Assembly (NCBI GenBank): GCA_025362675.1
Contig: JANYFN010000214.1
Location: 1-35,019 of the forward strand
DNA: 35,019 bases
Reading direction: 5' to 3'
From: Limisphaerales bacterium
Lineage (GTDB): Bacteria > Verrucomicrobiota > Verrucomicrobiia > Limisphaerales > UBA11358
Part shown: positions 7,089 to 14,199 of the stretch, one piece after another
How the letters are laid out: every line of letters starts with the position of its first letter
Numbering within the stretch: position 1 is the first letter of the stretch
Notes under the pieces: generated by a model
Told to the model about the DNA's origin: nothing
Seen by the model: the letters and a program-made list of their open reading frames with translations, nothing else
The model's database searches: none
Translations under genes and position numbers: made by a program

Positions 7089-8018
7089 TTATTTCGCCGG
7101 TGAATACGCCGCGACGCCGGCACCTTTTTGAGAAACGAACTTTTCAAGCGGATTGCCCGGCAGACTTTTCAGCCCCGCGATGACGCACACGGCATTCGTC
7201 TGCGCCCCTTCATCCGTGGTGTGCGTGCCTTTGTCAGCGAATAACATTTCCACTTTTTCGCGCCCGATTTTTTTGTAGGTGTCCGTCACGACCAGCGTGA
7301 GGTCGAGAAACAGCGCGTCATTTTTCTTCGCCACTTCCGCGTCCCATCCGGCCAGCGCCTCAAAGTCGCGACCGTTCTCCCAATGCTGTTTGTGAGGAAT
7401 TGGTGAACAGACAATCACGGTTGCACCCCTCGCCTTGGCCTCGGCGGTGAACTTGCCCATATACCAGCCGAACGTGTGCACCAGTTCCTTTGTGCCGTCC
7501 GGCTTGGTGTCTTCCATCGTCTCATCGCCAATGCCCTTGCCATCGGCGCGGTTTTTATTCGCCGGATCGCCGATGCGGCCCTGATCGTTGTGACCAAATT
7601 GAATGATGACAAAATCACCGGGCTTGATCTGCGCTGCGACTTTATCCCAGCGTCCTTCGGTAAAAAAAGTCCGCGCACTGCGTCCGCCAATGGCATGATT
7701 CACGACATTCATTTTTCCCCCGTCAAAAAATGGCGCGATGCGTTCGCCCCAGCCGAACATTCCCTTCGAGCCGCCACTCTTGACCGTCGAGTCGCCCACG
7801 ATGTGCAGCGTCGGCAGCGCGGCGTTTTTAATTTTCTCAACGGCTACTTTGGAAGCATCCACGATGGGGCGTTCATCTTCGGCGGCGAAAAGAGTTCCCG
7901 TGGCGGCGAGCAAGGCGACCATCAACAAGCGGAGCGCCGGTCTCCGACCCGGCGCGTTGGTGGACACTTTTGAAACGTGTCGGGTCGGGGCCCGGCGCTC
8001 GGTTGCTAGTTGCTTCAT
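7089..8018 (-). CDS. Exported SGNH rhamnogalacturonan acetylesterase-like enzyme
   Basis: This 309-residue SGNH hydrolase of the CE12 rhamnogalacturonan-acetylesterase type has intact blocks: LHIVGDSTV with S77, NHAIGGRSARTFF (block II), QFGHNDQGR with G142-H143-N144-D145, and FADKGTHTT with D262 and H266. It likely acts in the periplasm or outside the cell on acetylated pectin. The N-terminus is odd: the first 30 residues, including ERRAPTRH and NAPGRRPALR, are encoded largely by a palindromic repeat at 7933-7999. The hydrophobic core of the signal peptide (LLMVALLAATGTLFA) follows directly. An internal start at M33 would leave no positively charged n-region, so the ATG at 8018 is preferred. 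It starts 4 bp after the stop of the upstream SGNH gene. Confidence 0.9.
   Translation of the reverse strand: MKQLATERRAPTRHVSKVSTNAPGRRPALRLLMVALLAATGTLFAAEDERPIVDASKVAVEKIKNAALPTLHIVGDSTVKSGGSKGMFGWGERIAPFFDGGKMNVVNHAIGGRSARTFFTEGRWDKVAAQIKPGDFVIIQFGHNDQGRIGDPANKNRADGKGIGDETMEDTKPDGTKELVHTFGWYMGKFTAEAKARGATVIVCSPIPHKQHWENGRDFEALAGWDAEVAKKNDALFLDLTLVVTDTYKKIGREKVEMLFADKGTHTTDEGAQTNAVCVIAGLKSLPGNPLEKFVSQKGAGVAAYSPAK
7933..7999. repeat. Coding palindromic element at the start of an SGNH gene
   Basis: AGCGCCGGTCTCCGACCCG (7933-7951) pairs with its near reverse complement at 7981-7999 (two mismatches in 19), with a loop of about 29 nt. The element encodes most of the charged n-region of the esterase's signal peptide. 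It belongs to the same family as the copies in GH35, GH2 and the uracil-DNA glycosylase. Confidence 0.88.
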
Positions 8019-8022
8019 AAAA

Positions 8023-8943
8023 TTACTTTGGTTGAGCTTTGGTTGACACAGGCTGGCTCACGTCTGCCGGTTTAACCGTCCTGACATTCTCCGAGAAAAA
8101 TTTTGCGAGCGGATTTTCCTTAAAACTTTTGAGTCCGGCAATCACACACGCCGCATTCGTCTGCGCGCCAGCGAGACTCGTGTGCGGCCCGGCATTGGCG
8201 ACGAACAATTCTTTCACCTTCTCCTGCCCGAGCGAATCATATCGGCGCGCGATGATTTCATTGAGGTCAATGAACGGCGCGTTTGCCGCCCGCGCCGCTT
8301 CTGCCGCCCAGCCCGCCGCGCTGTCCGGGCCGTTGCGCGCAACTTTAACGTCGTGCCAAGTGTTACGCGGGATGAGCGAGCAGACGATCGCTGTCGCTCC
8401 TTTCGCGCGGGCTTCGGAAATCATTTTCATCTCATACCAACCAAAGGTGTGGACGGTCTCGAATTTTTTTGTGACAAGATTCGTGATGGCTTGCGACTCG
8501 TCGCCGATGCCGTGCAACTCGCCGCGCGCGCGCGCCGCGTCGTTGATCGGCCCGCCGTTCGTGCCGAACTGCATGATGACCACATCGCCGCGCTTCATCA
8601 GCGAAAGCGTTTTTGGCCAAAAATCGCGATAGTAAGTCCGCGCCGTCGTGCCACCGAGCGCCCGATTCACGACGTTGATTTTGCTGGTGTCAAAGAACGG
8701 CGCGAGCTGATCGCCCCAGCCCCATTGCCCGCCGCCGCCGTCGCCGCGACCGTTGCGCACCGTTGAATCGCCGATGAGAAACAGCGACGGTAGATTCGTG
8801 TTGGCCGGAAAATTTTCGCGGCGCGCAGAAATCTGGGTTTCGTTTTTCGGCTGGCCGTCCACGAGCTGTGCGAAATCAGTTGTCGGCAGCAACCCGGAAA
8901 TAATAACGGCGCTGAAGCAAATCAGTTGGGAGGGTGAACGCAT
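8023..8943 (-). CDS. SGNH esterase homologue with degenerate catalytic blocks
   Basis: This 306-residue exported protein is paralogous to the neighbouring SGNH esterase, sharing WGWGDQLAPFFD, TVHTFGWYEMK and GAQTNAACVIAGLKSF. Block I is intact (FLIGDST, S60), as is block II (NRALGGTTARTYY). Block III reads QFGTNGG instead of QFGHND, so H is replaced by T at 128 and D by G at 130. Block V reads VANAGPHTS (248-256): H254 is present, but the usual aspartate two to four residues before it is missing. Either the enzyme uses a Ser-His dyad with altered specificity, or it is no longer an esterase and works as a binding protein. The signal peptide ends near DFA (24-25). The gene begins 21 bp after the sialate-esterase-like gene. 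The frame is open throughout, which argues against simple decay. Confidence 0.82.
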   Translation of the reverse strand: MRSPSQLICFSAVIISGLLPTTDFAQLVDGQPKNETQISARRENFPANTNLPSLFLIGDSTVRNGRGDGGGGQWGWGDQLAPFFDTSKINVVNRALGGTTARTYYRDFWPKTLSLMKRGDVVIMQFGTNGGPINDAARARGELHGIGDESQAITNLVTKKFETVHTFGWYEMKMISEARAKGATAIVCSLIPRNTWHDVKVARNGPDSAAGWAAEAARAANAPFIDLNEIIARRYDSLGQEKVKELFVANAGPHTSLAGAQTNAACVIAGLKSFKENPLAKFFSENVRTVKPADVSQPVSTKAQPK

Positions 8944-8964
8944 ATTTAAAATCAGAGAAGGGCT

Positions 8965-10515
8965 TTAATAATTGAAATCAAACTTTGGCGCGTCCGAGCG
9001 GAATTGCGCCGCCGGCAAACCAGCCGAATTGTAAAGCTGACCGCCATCCGGAAAATTGACCCACCCATAACGCACCGCCGTGGGGGCGATGACGTTCGAG
9101 CTGCTGACGACGATTGAGTTGTCATCAATCTTGGCCGCCGCCGCAACAAATTTTTTATCCGCGCCCGCGATCGTGAACCATTTGAGCGCGCCATCTTTGG
9201 CGACCAGGCCATCGGCGTGGGAGAAGCGAAGACGAATCGCGTCGCCATCACCTTTCATGGATTCATAAAGCGGGCCGGAGAATTCAATTTTCTTTCCGTA
9301 AGTGTTCGCCAGCGCGATGCGCGCCAGCCGGTCACCCACGTCCTGTTTGTTTTTCGGATGCACGTTTTTCGCCTCGCCGATGTCCATCGCGACGGCCATG
9401 CCAGTATTTTTAAGCGAGAGAATCGTGGCCTGCGCTTCGCGCACGAGCGGACTGTTGCTGGCGGCTTCCTGGCCCGCGAGTTGCACGACGTAAAACGGAA
9501 AATCACCTTCGCCCCACAGCTTGCGCCAGTCACGGATGAGCGCGGCCTGGACGCGCGGATACAGTTCGATGCCGCCCTTGTTCGCGTCCACGATGGATTC
9601 GCCCTGATACCAAATCACGCCGCGAATCGCGAACGGAACGACCGGCGAAATCATGCCATTGAACAAAACGGTAGCGTTGTGCTGATCCTGCACCGGATCG
9701 CGCGCGGCACGATTGCGTCCACGCGGCGCGGCATTTGTGGCGGAGACATCCTCGGAGCGCGCTTCGGCGATGACCGGCGGCGGGTTGGTGCGAAATTTTT
9801 CCACCGCTGCGTCAAAGCGTTCGAGCATCGGTTTTAATTTCGGATCGCCCGCCATCGTTTCGCGGCGAATCCACGATTCCGCCGTGCTTGCGCCAAACGC
9901 TTCGGTGATGATGCCCACGGGAATTTTTATTTCGCGCTGTAAATCCCGCGCAAAGAAATATCCCACGGCGGAAAACGCGGGCACATTTTCCGGTGTGCAG
10001 ACTTTCCACTCACCGCCAATGCGATTCGTCGGTGCATACGTTTTTTGTGCGTCGCCCGTGAACATGCGGATGAGCGGATAATTGGCGGCGGCGATTTCGG
10101 CTTCCTCGTTCGTGACGCCCGCGAACCGCTTCACTTTTTTTGACATTGTGAAATCCATGTTCGACTGGCCGGATGCGAGCCACACCTCGCCGACCAGCAC
10201 GTCGGCGCATTTTCGATTTTCGATGGCCGATTTTCGATTCCCGGTCACCACGAGCGTGCGCGGTTCCGCGCTGGCTGTCATCGGTTCGAGTTTCACGTTC
10301 CAGTTTCCGTCCGCGTCGGCTTGCGTGGAATTTTTTTGACCGGCGAATTCCACCGTGATTTTTTCGCCCGCATCCGCCGTGCCCCACACCGGCACTGTCA
10401 GATCGCACTGCAACACCATGTGGTCGGTGAATGGACTGGCGAGCCTGAGCTCGGCGAACAGCGTTCCGGCGGACAACAACAGCGCGATCAGCGTGGTGGA
10501 AAATACTTTATTCAT
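8965..10515 (-). CDS. Exported sialate O-acetylesterase-family carbohydrate esterase
   Basis: This 516-residue enzyme belongs to the sialate O-acetylesterase (SASA, DUF303) family, deacetylases of exported glycans. In plant-polymer loci, members act on acetylated pectin or xylan instead of sialic acid. It has a signal peptide to about residue 21 (GTLFA). A beta-sandwich domain with FTDHMVLQ (29-36) and VPVWGTADAGE (41-51) comes first. The catalytic serine is S118 in WLASGQSNM (112-120), WYQGES is at 302-307, and the D378 and H386 pair lies in MDIGEAKNVHPKNKQDVGDR (377-396). The short stretch NRKSAIENRK (93-102), between sandwich and catalytic domain, is encoded by a TTTTCGAT repeat array and looks inserted. 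The gene begins 10 bp after the GH53 stop. Nothing else in the window suggests sialic acid use. Confidence 0.9.
   Translation of the reverse strand: MNKVFSTTLIALLLSAGTLFAELRLASPFTDHMVLQCDLTVPVWGTADAGEKITVEFAGQKNSTQADADGNWNVKLEPMTASAEPRTLVVTGNRKSAIENRKCADVLVGEVWLASGQSNMDFTMSKKVKRFAGVTNEEAEIAAANYPLIRMFTGDAQKTYAPTNRIGGEWKVCTPENVPAFSAVGYFFARDLQREIKIPVGIITEAFGASTAESWIRRETMAGDPKLKPMLERFDAAVEKFRTNPPPVIAEARSEDVSATNAAPRGRNRAARDPVQDQHNATVLFNGMISPVVPFAIRGVIWYQGESIVDANKGGIELYPRVQAALIRDWRKLWGEGDFPFYVVQLAGQEAASNSPLVREAQATILSLKNTGMAVAMDIGEAKNVHPKNKQDVGDRLARIALANTYGKKIEFSGPLYESMKGDGDAIRLRFSHADGLVAKDGALKWFTIAGADKKFVAAAAKIDDNSIVVSSSNVIAPTAVRYGWVNFPDGGQLYNSAGLPAAQFRSDAPKFDFNY
10210..10240. repeat. In-frame TTTTCGAT repeat cluster
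   Basis: TTTTCGAT occurs at 10210, 10217 and 10231, the last after GGCCGA. On the coding strand it reads as ATCGAAAATCG-type units and encodes NRKSAIENRK within the sialate-esterase-like protein, just before the domain that carries GQSNM. It looks like a short dispersed repeat tolerated in a linker. Confidence 0.6.
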
Positions 10516-10525
10516 GCGTCAAAAA

Positions 10526-11674
10526 TTATTGGCCAACCTTGCGTGGCAAGGGCAGCGTGTATTTATCAAAGACGTTCAACGCGGGCAGCGAGTTTCCGTC
10601 TTCGTCAAAAAATCCGCGCGCTCCGCCGCCGCGATTGGCCGTCGCCGGTTCCCACCAAAAAATTCCTTTGCAACCCTGGCCGGGCGTTTGCAGCGCGATG
10701 CGCGTGACTTCATCCAGAAAATCGCGCTGACCCTCGGGCGTTTCGGGAAACGGCGTCACGCGGCCCTTGAAATCATTGCCCGTTCGCCAGTTGTAGCCGG
10801 TCTCGACAATCATCACGTCCTTGCCGTATTCGTTCGCGGCGAACGCGAGATTCTCGCGTAAGTCCATCAACGTGCCGTGCCAGCGCGGATAATACGAAAG
10901 CCCGATGACATCGAACGAAATCCCGCGCTGCTTCACGTTGTCGAAAAACCATTTCGTCTTCGCCAGGTTGCCGCCCGTGTCCGTGTGGATCATGATGCGC
11001 GGCGGCGAATTTGTGCCGCGCCCAGCGTCAACGCCCTTGATTCCGGCGCGCAAGTAATCTGCAAAATTATCCCAGTGCGCCGGCAATTTTCCATCCGGCC
11101 ACAACATTCCCGCCGTGACTTCGTTGCCGATTTGAACCATGTCTGGCAAAACTCCTGCGTCGCAAAACGCGGCGATGGTGTCGCGCGAATATTCAAAAAC
11201 CTTGGTCACGCGCTGCTGATGCGACAGAGTAATCCAGTCGCCAGGCGTCGGCTGCTTGCCGGGATCGGCCCACGAATTCGCGTAATGAAAATCGAGCAGA
11301 AATTTGTAGCCGAGCTTTTTTGCGTCCTGCGCTTCGGCAATCGTGTAGGCCAAAGTGTTCGGCAGATTGTTGCTCACCGGTTCGATGAAAACGCGGAGGC
11401 GAATCCAGTTATAACCGTGATTTTTGAAAATCTGCAAGCCGGGCAAGGCGTTCGTGCCGTCACGAAAAACTTTCCCGCGCTCCTCGGCCTGCCGCAAAAA
11501 GGAAAGGTCGGCACCAATGGCGAATTCGGAAGCGCGGGCGGAAAAGCACCAAGCACCAACAACCAAGCTCCAGAGAAACATCAAGCGCCAAGCCGCAAAC
11601 ATTCGTCGCGCGGCTATTGGCGTTTGAATGTTGGAGCTTTTCTGGTGCTTGGTTGTTGGTGCTTGAAATTTCAT
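10526..11674 (-). CDS. Exported GH53 endo-beta-1,4-galactanase
   Basis: The enzyme is expected to cleave beta-1,4-galactan side chains of pectin (arabinogalactan type I) internally. It has 382 residues. The mature (beta/alpha)8 barrel starts near SEFAIGADLSFLRQAEERG (49-67), followed by NWIRLRVFIEP (89-99) and DFHYANSWADPGKQ (128-141). The acid/base is E185 in MVQIGNEVTAGMLWP, and the nucleophile is E291 in VMIVETGYNWR. GLSYYPRWHG (258-267) and GIFWWEPA complete the family pattern. The N-terminus is long: MKFQAPTTKHQKSS and the following 30 residues come from a palindromic dispersed repeat, and the signal-peptide core LMFLWSLVVGAWCFSARA lies inside it. Its ATG overlaps the stop of the upstream GH2 gene as ATGA, which suggests translational coupling. 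The family assignment is secure; secretion depends on the repeat-derived leader working. Confidence 0.95.
   Translation of the reverse strand: MKFQAPTTKHQKSSNIQTPIAARRMFAAWRLMFLWSLVVGAWCFSARASEFAIGADLSFLRQAEERGKVFRDGTNALPGLQIFKNHGYNWIRLRVFIEPVSNNLPNTLAYTIAEAQDAKKLGYKFLLDFHYANSWADPGKQPTPGDWITLSHQQRVTKVFEYSRDTIAAFCDAGVLPDMVQIGNEVTAGMLWPDGKLPAHWDNFADYLRAGIKGVDAGRGTNSPPRIMIHTDTGGNLAKTKWFFDNVKQRGISFDVIGLSYYPRWHGTLMDLRENLAFAANEYGKDVMIVETGYNWRTGNDFKGRVTPFPETPEGQRDFLDEVTRIALQTPGQGCKGIFWWEPATANRGGGARGFFDEDGNSLPALNVFDKYTLPLPRKVGQ
11551..11664. repeat. Palindromic repeat encoding the GH53 leader
   Basis: Perfect 18-nt outer arms AAGCACCAACAACCAAGC (11551-11568) and its reverse complement (11647-11664) flank inner, partly matching segments (CCAGAGAAACAT against a diverged CCAGAAAAGCTCCAACAT). 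The element covers nearly all of the GH53 N-terminal extension and signal-peptide core and stops 7 bp short of the ATGA overlap with GH2. Confidence 0.88.
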
Positions 11675-14199
11675 TTCGCCTCCACGACAGCAGTCGCCGT
11701 TTCAAGGCCGTCGCGTGTCGCCATCAAAGTGATTTTGCCGGGCTTCAACGTGGAGCGAATCGCCACGCGGTTGATGCCGCACTCAGTGTCGAGCCAGAGG
11801 TTGTTTACGGAATTTATTTTGCCGCTGTTGTAACCGCCGCGCCACACGGCGGGGCCGTCGAGCTTGAAATCCACTCGGGCTTCGTCGGTCGGACAACGCT
11901 GGCCGTTGGCATCCACGACTTCAACATCGAACAGCGCCACGTCCGAACCGTCCGCCTTGAAACCTTCCGGTGAAACCATCGACGTGAGCTTGAGTTTCTT
12001 CGGTTCACCGGCGGTTTTGATTTCCATTTGCGCAACCGTTTTATCTTTTGCCGTGGCCATGGCTTTGATTGCGCCGGGCGAAAATTTTATTTCCGGGAAC
12101 GAAAAAATATAGCCGCTCGTCGGCGTCGAAGATTTGCCAACGGATTTTCCATTCACGAAAATTTCCACCGCGTCGCAATGATTCGCTGCCACACAAATTG
12201 TCTTCACCGTGTTCGTCGGATAATTCCAGTGGCCAATAATGTGTATATCTGGCAAGGGATTTTGCATGACGCGATAAACATAGTAAGCCGACTTGGGCAG
12301 CCGCACGGAATCCACTTTGCCGCTTACGCGACACACCTCGCTGCTGTCCTGCCGGCCATCGGCGTTCGAGTCCGACCAGTAGATCGAGGCGTAACCCGCC
12401 CACTTGGAATATGCGGCGTTGGTGTTGGAAATGATGTGGCTGAAGTAGTCGTAATAACGTCCGGCGGCGGCGACGGCAAAGGTTTCAGAGTTCCAATCGT
12501 AAGTGTCGTTCGGGCCTTTTTTGAAACCGAAATGCGGCGGCGAAAAATCATCCCAGAACCGGCGCGCGGCCTCGTCGCGAAAATCTTCCGTCTCGATGAA
12601 CGGTGCGCGGTCGCGGCGTTCGTCGCTGTAGGCGCGGAACAAATCCGTTGCGCCGGTGCGATGATCTTTCTGGTCATCCTGCCCGATCATCACGCCAAAA
12701 TATTCCGCCACTGGCGTGGCGGACGGCTCATTCAACGTGCGACAACCCATCGCGCGGCCACCGTTCGCGTCCCACTGTTTCCGCAATTCCACCATCTGTT
12801 TCATGTGCTCGGTGGTGACGCTGTTGTTGCCCGCCTCCCACAAAACGATGCTCGGATTATTACGAAAATAAATCATCGTATCGCGCATCACTTCCATGCG
12901 CTGCTCCCATTGGCGCGCGGCAACTTCCGGCTGCAAGCGTTTGTCCAACATCGGATCGCCTTCCTTGTCGCCCGCCGGACAGATTTGCACGATGCCCGTT
13001 TTGTCGCATGCACGCACGTCCACGGCCTGCGGCGCGATGTGCATCCAGCGGATATAATTCGCGTGCGTGCTGCGAATCAGTTGCGCGTTGAAATCGTGCA
13101 TCCAATCGGGATACGCCTCGCCCAATCCCGCCCATTCATCCGACGAACGCTGCGCGTAGCCGGTGAGATAAACAAACTTGTCGTTCAAGAAAACACCGCC
13201 CGTGCCGACGCCGCCCTTGAACTCGGCTTTGCGAAAACCGGTTTTGATTTTCTGCACATCCACGACTTTCTCGTTCACCGTCAGCATGGAATAAACGTTG
13301 TAAAGATTGGGGGTTTCATCGCTCCAAAATTTTGCATCCGCCAATTTGCCGCTCGCAGAAAAAATTTCCGTCTGGCCATTCACCAAGTCCAGTGCCTCGC
13401 TCGCGAACTTCGCGCAGACTTTTCCGTCGGCATCCACGACGACAGCGGAGAGCGTGATGGATTGTTGATCGCCGGATTCATTTTTCACCTGCGCTTCGAT
13501 GTTCACGTCGCACGATTTGTTGCTGATAGAATAGTTGGAGCCGTAGATATAAACGCCCGTCGTCTTCAAATTTTCGTAGAGCGGCAGTGTCTGATAAACC
13601 TTGCCCGCGAGTTGCAGCCAGATGTCGTGGTTCAGCCCGCCGTAATTCGGATTGAACGCACGGCCCATCCACTCGAAACCCGCGCCGGTCGCCTCCTCGG
13701 TGTAGTCGTTGCTGTTGTCCACTTTCACGGCGATGATATTTTCCACGTCGCCAAAATTGACGAAGCCCGTCAGATCTAGTCCGCACGCGGTGACGCCATT
13801 TTCAAAACGGCCAACCAATTTTCCGTTCACCCAAAAACGTCCTGCCTGCTTGAGTCCTTCAAACTCCAAAAAAACTTTTCCATCCTTCGCCGTCGCGGGC
13901 AGTTTGAAATGTTTGCGATACCACGCGATGCCCGACCACGCTTTCCGGTCGCCGCCACTGTGGCTGATGATGGCCGTGTAAGAATCTACGTCGTTGAAGG
14001 TGTGCGGCGCGCTAACTTCGTTCCACTGCGAATCATCAAAGGAAACGGCCGCCGCATTGGTATCGTCGCCTTTGAAAAATTTCCAACCGGGATTGAAATT
14101 AAGCGTCGTCCGGGGCGAGGCTGGCGGCAAAAAAATTTCCGCCGCACCCAAATTCAAAATGGTGACGGCCAAAATGCTGGCGATGGTGATGAATTTCAT
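11671..14199 (-). CDS. Exported GH2-family protein lacking the canonical catalytic glutamate
   Basis: This is a GH2-fold protein of 842 residues from the ATG at 14199. An upstream in-frame ATG exists at 14301, but its 34 extra residues lie inside the preceding gene, while MKFITIASILAVTILNLGAA is a good signal peptide, and 14199 gives an ATGA overlap. Domains in order are the jelly-roll (LNFNPGWKFFKGDD, WYRKHF, RFWVNGKLVG), an immunoglobulin-like domain, the barrel (ANYIRWMHIAP) and C-terminal sandwiches (EIFVNGKSVG; VVDANGQRCPTDEA). The usual SLGNE acid/base motif reads IVLWEAGNNSV, with N459 where glutamate is expected and a glutamate four residues earlier (E455). FIETEDF may hold a nucleophile. 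It could be an altered glycosidase subgroup or an inactive homologue. It lies second in the operon, between another GH2 and GH53. Substrate is unknown, perhaps galactan or arabinogalactan. Confidence 0.88.
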   Translation of the reverse strand: MKFITIASILAVTILNLGAAEIFLPPASPRTTLNFNPGWKFFKGDDTNAAAVSFDDSQWNEVSAPHTFNDVDSYTAIISHSGGDRKAWSGIAWYRKHFKLPATAKDGKVFLEFEGLKQAGRFWVNGKLVGRFENGVTACGLDLTGFVNFGDVENIIAVKVDNSNDYTEEATGAGFEWMGRAFNPNYGGLNHDIWLQLAGKVYQTLPLYENLKTTGVYIYGSNYSISNKSCDVNIEAQVKNESGDQQSITLSAVVVDADGKVCAKFASEALDLVNGQTEIFSASGKLADAKFWSDETPNLYNVYSMLTVNEKVVDVQKIKTGFRKAEFKGGVGTGGVFLNDKFVYLTGYAQRSSDEWAGLGEAYPDWMHDFNAQLIRSTHANYIRWMHIAPQAVDVRACDKTGIVQICPAGDKEGDPMLDKRLQPEVAARQWEQRMEVMRDTMIYFRNNPSIVLWEAGNNSVTTEHMKQMVELRKQWDANGGRAMGCRTLNEPSATPVAEYFGVMIGQDDQKDHRTGATDLFRAYSDERRDRAPFIETEDFRDEAARRFWDDFSPPHFGFKKGPNDTYDWNSETFAVAAAGRYYDYFSHIISNTNAAYSKWAGYASIYWSDSNADGRQDSSEVCRVSGKVDSVRLPKSAYYVYRVMQNPLPDIHIIGHWNYPTNTVKTICVAANHCDAVEIFVNGKSVGKSSTPTSGYIFSFPEIKFSPGAIKAMATAKDKTVAQMEIKTAGEPKKLKLTSMVSPEGFKADGSDVALFDVEVVDANGQRCPTDEARVDFKLDGPAVWRGGYNSGKINSVNNLWLDTECGINRVAIRSTLKPGKITLMATRDGLETATAVVEAK

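Noticed and set aside
10796-10812. Further copy of the coding palindromic element at GCCGGTCTCGAC in GH53
   Set aside because: It encodes the conserved catalytic VETGYNW segment, so the resemblance is due to codon choice.
12028-13779. 583-residue plus-strand ORF opposite GH2
   Set aside because: It is long only because the GC-rich GH2 codons leave few stops in the antisense frame. The sequence is rich in R, H and A with no domain.
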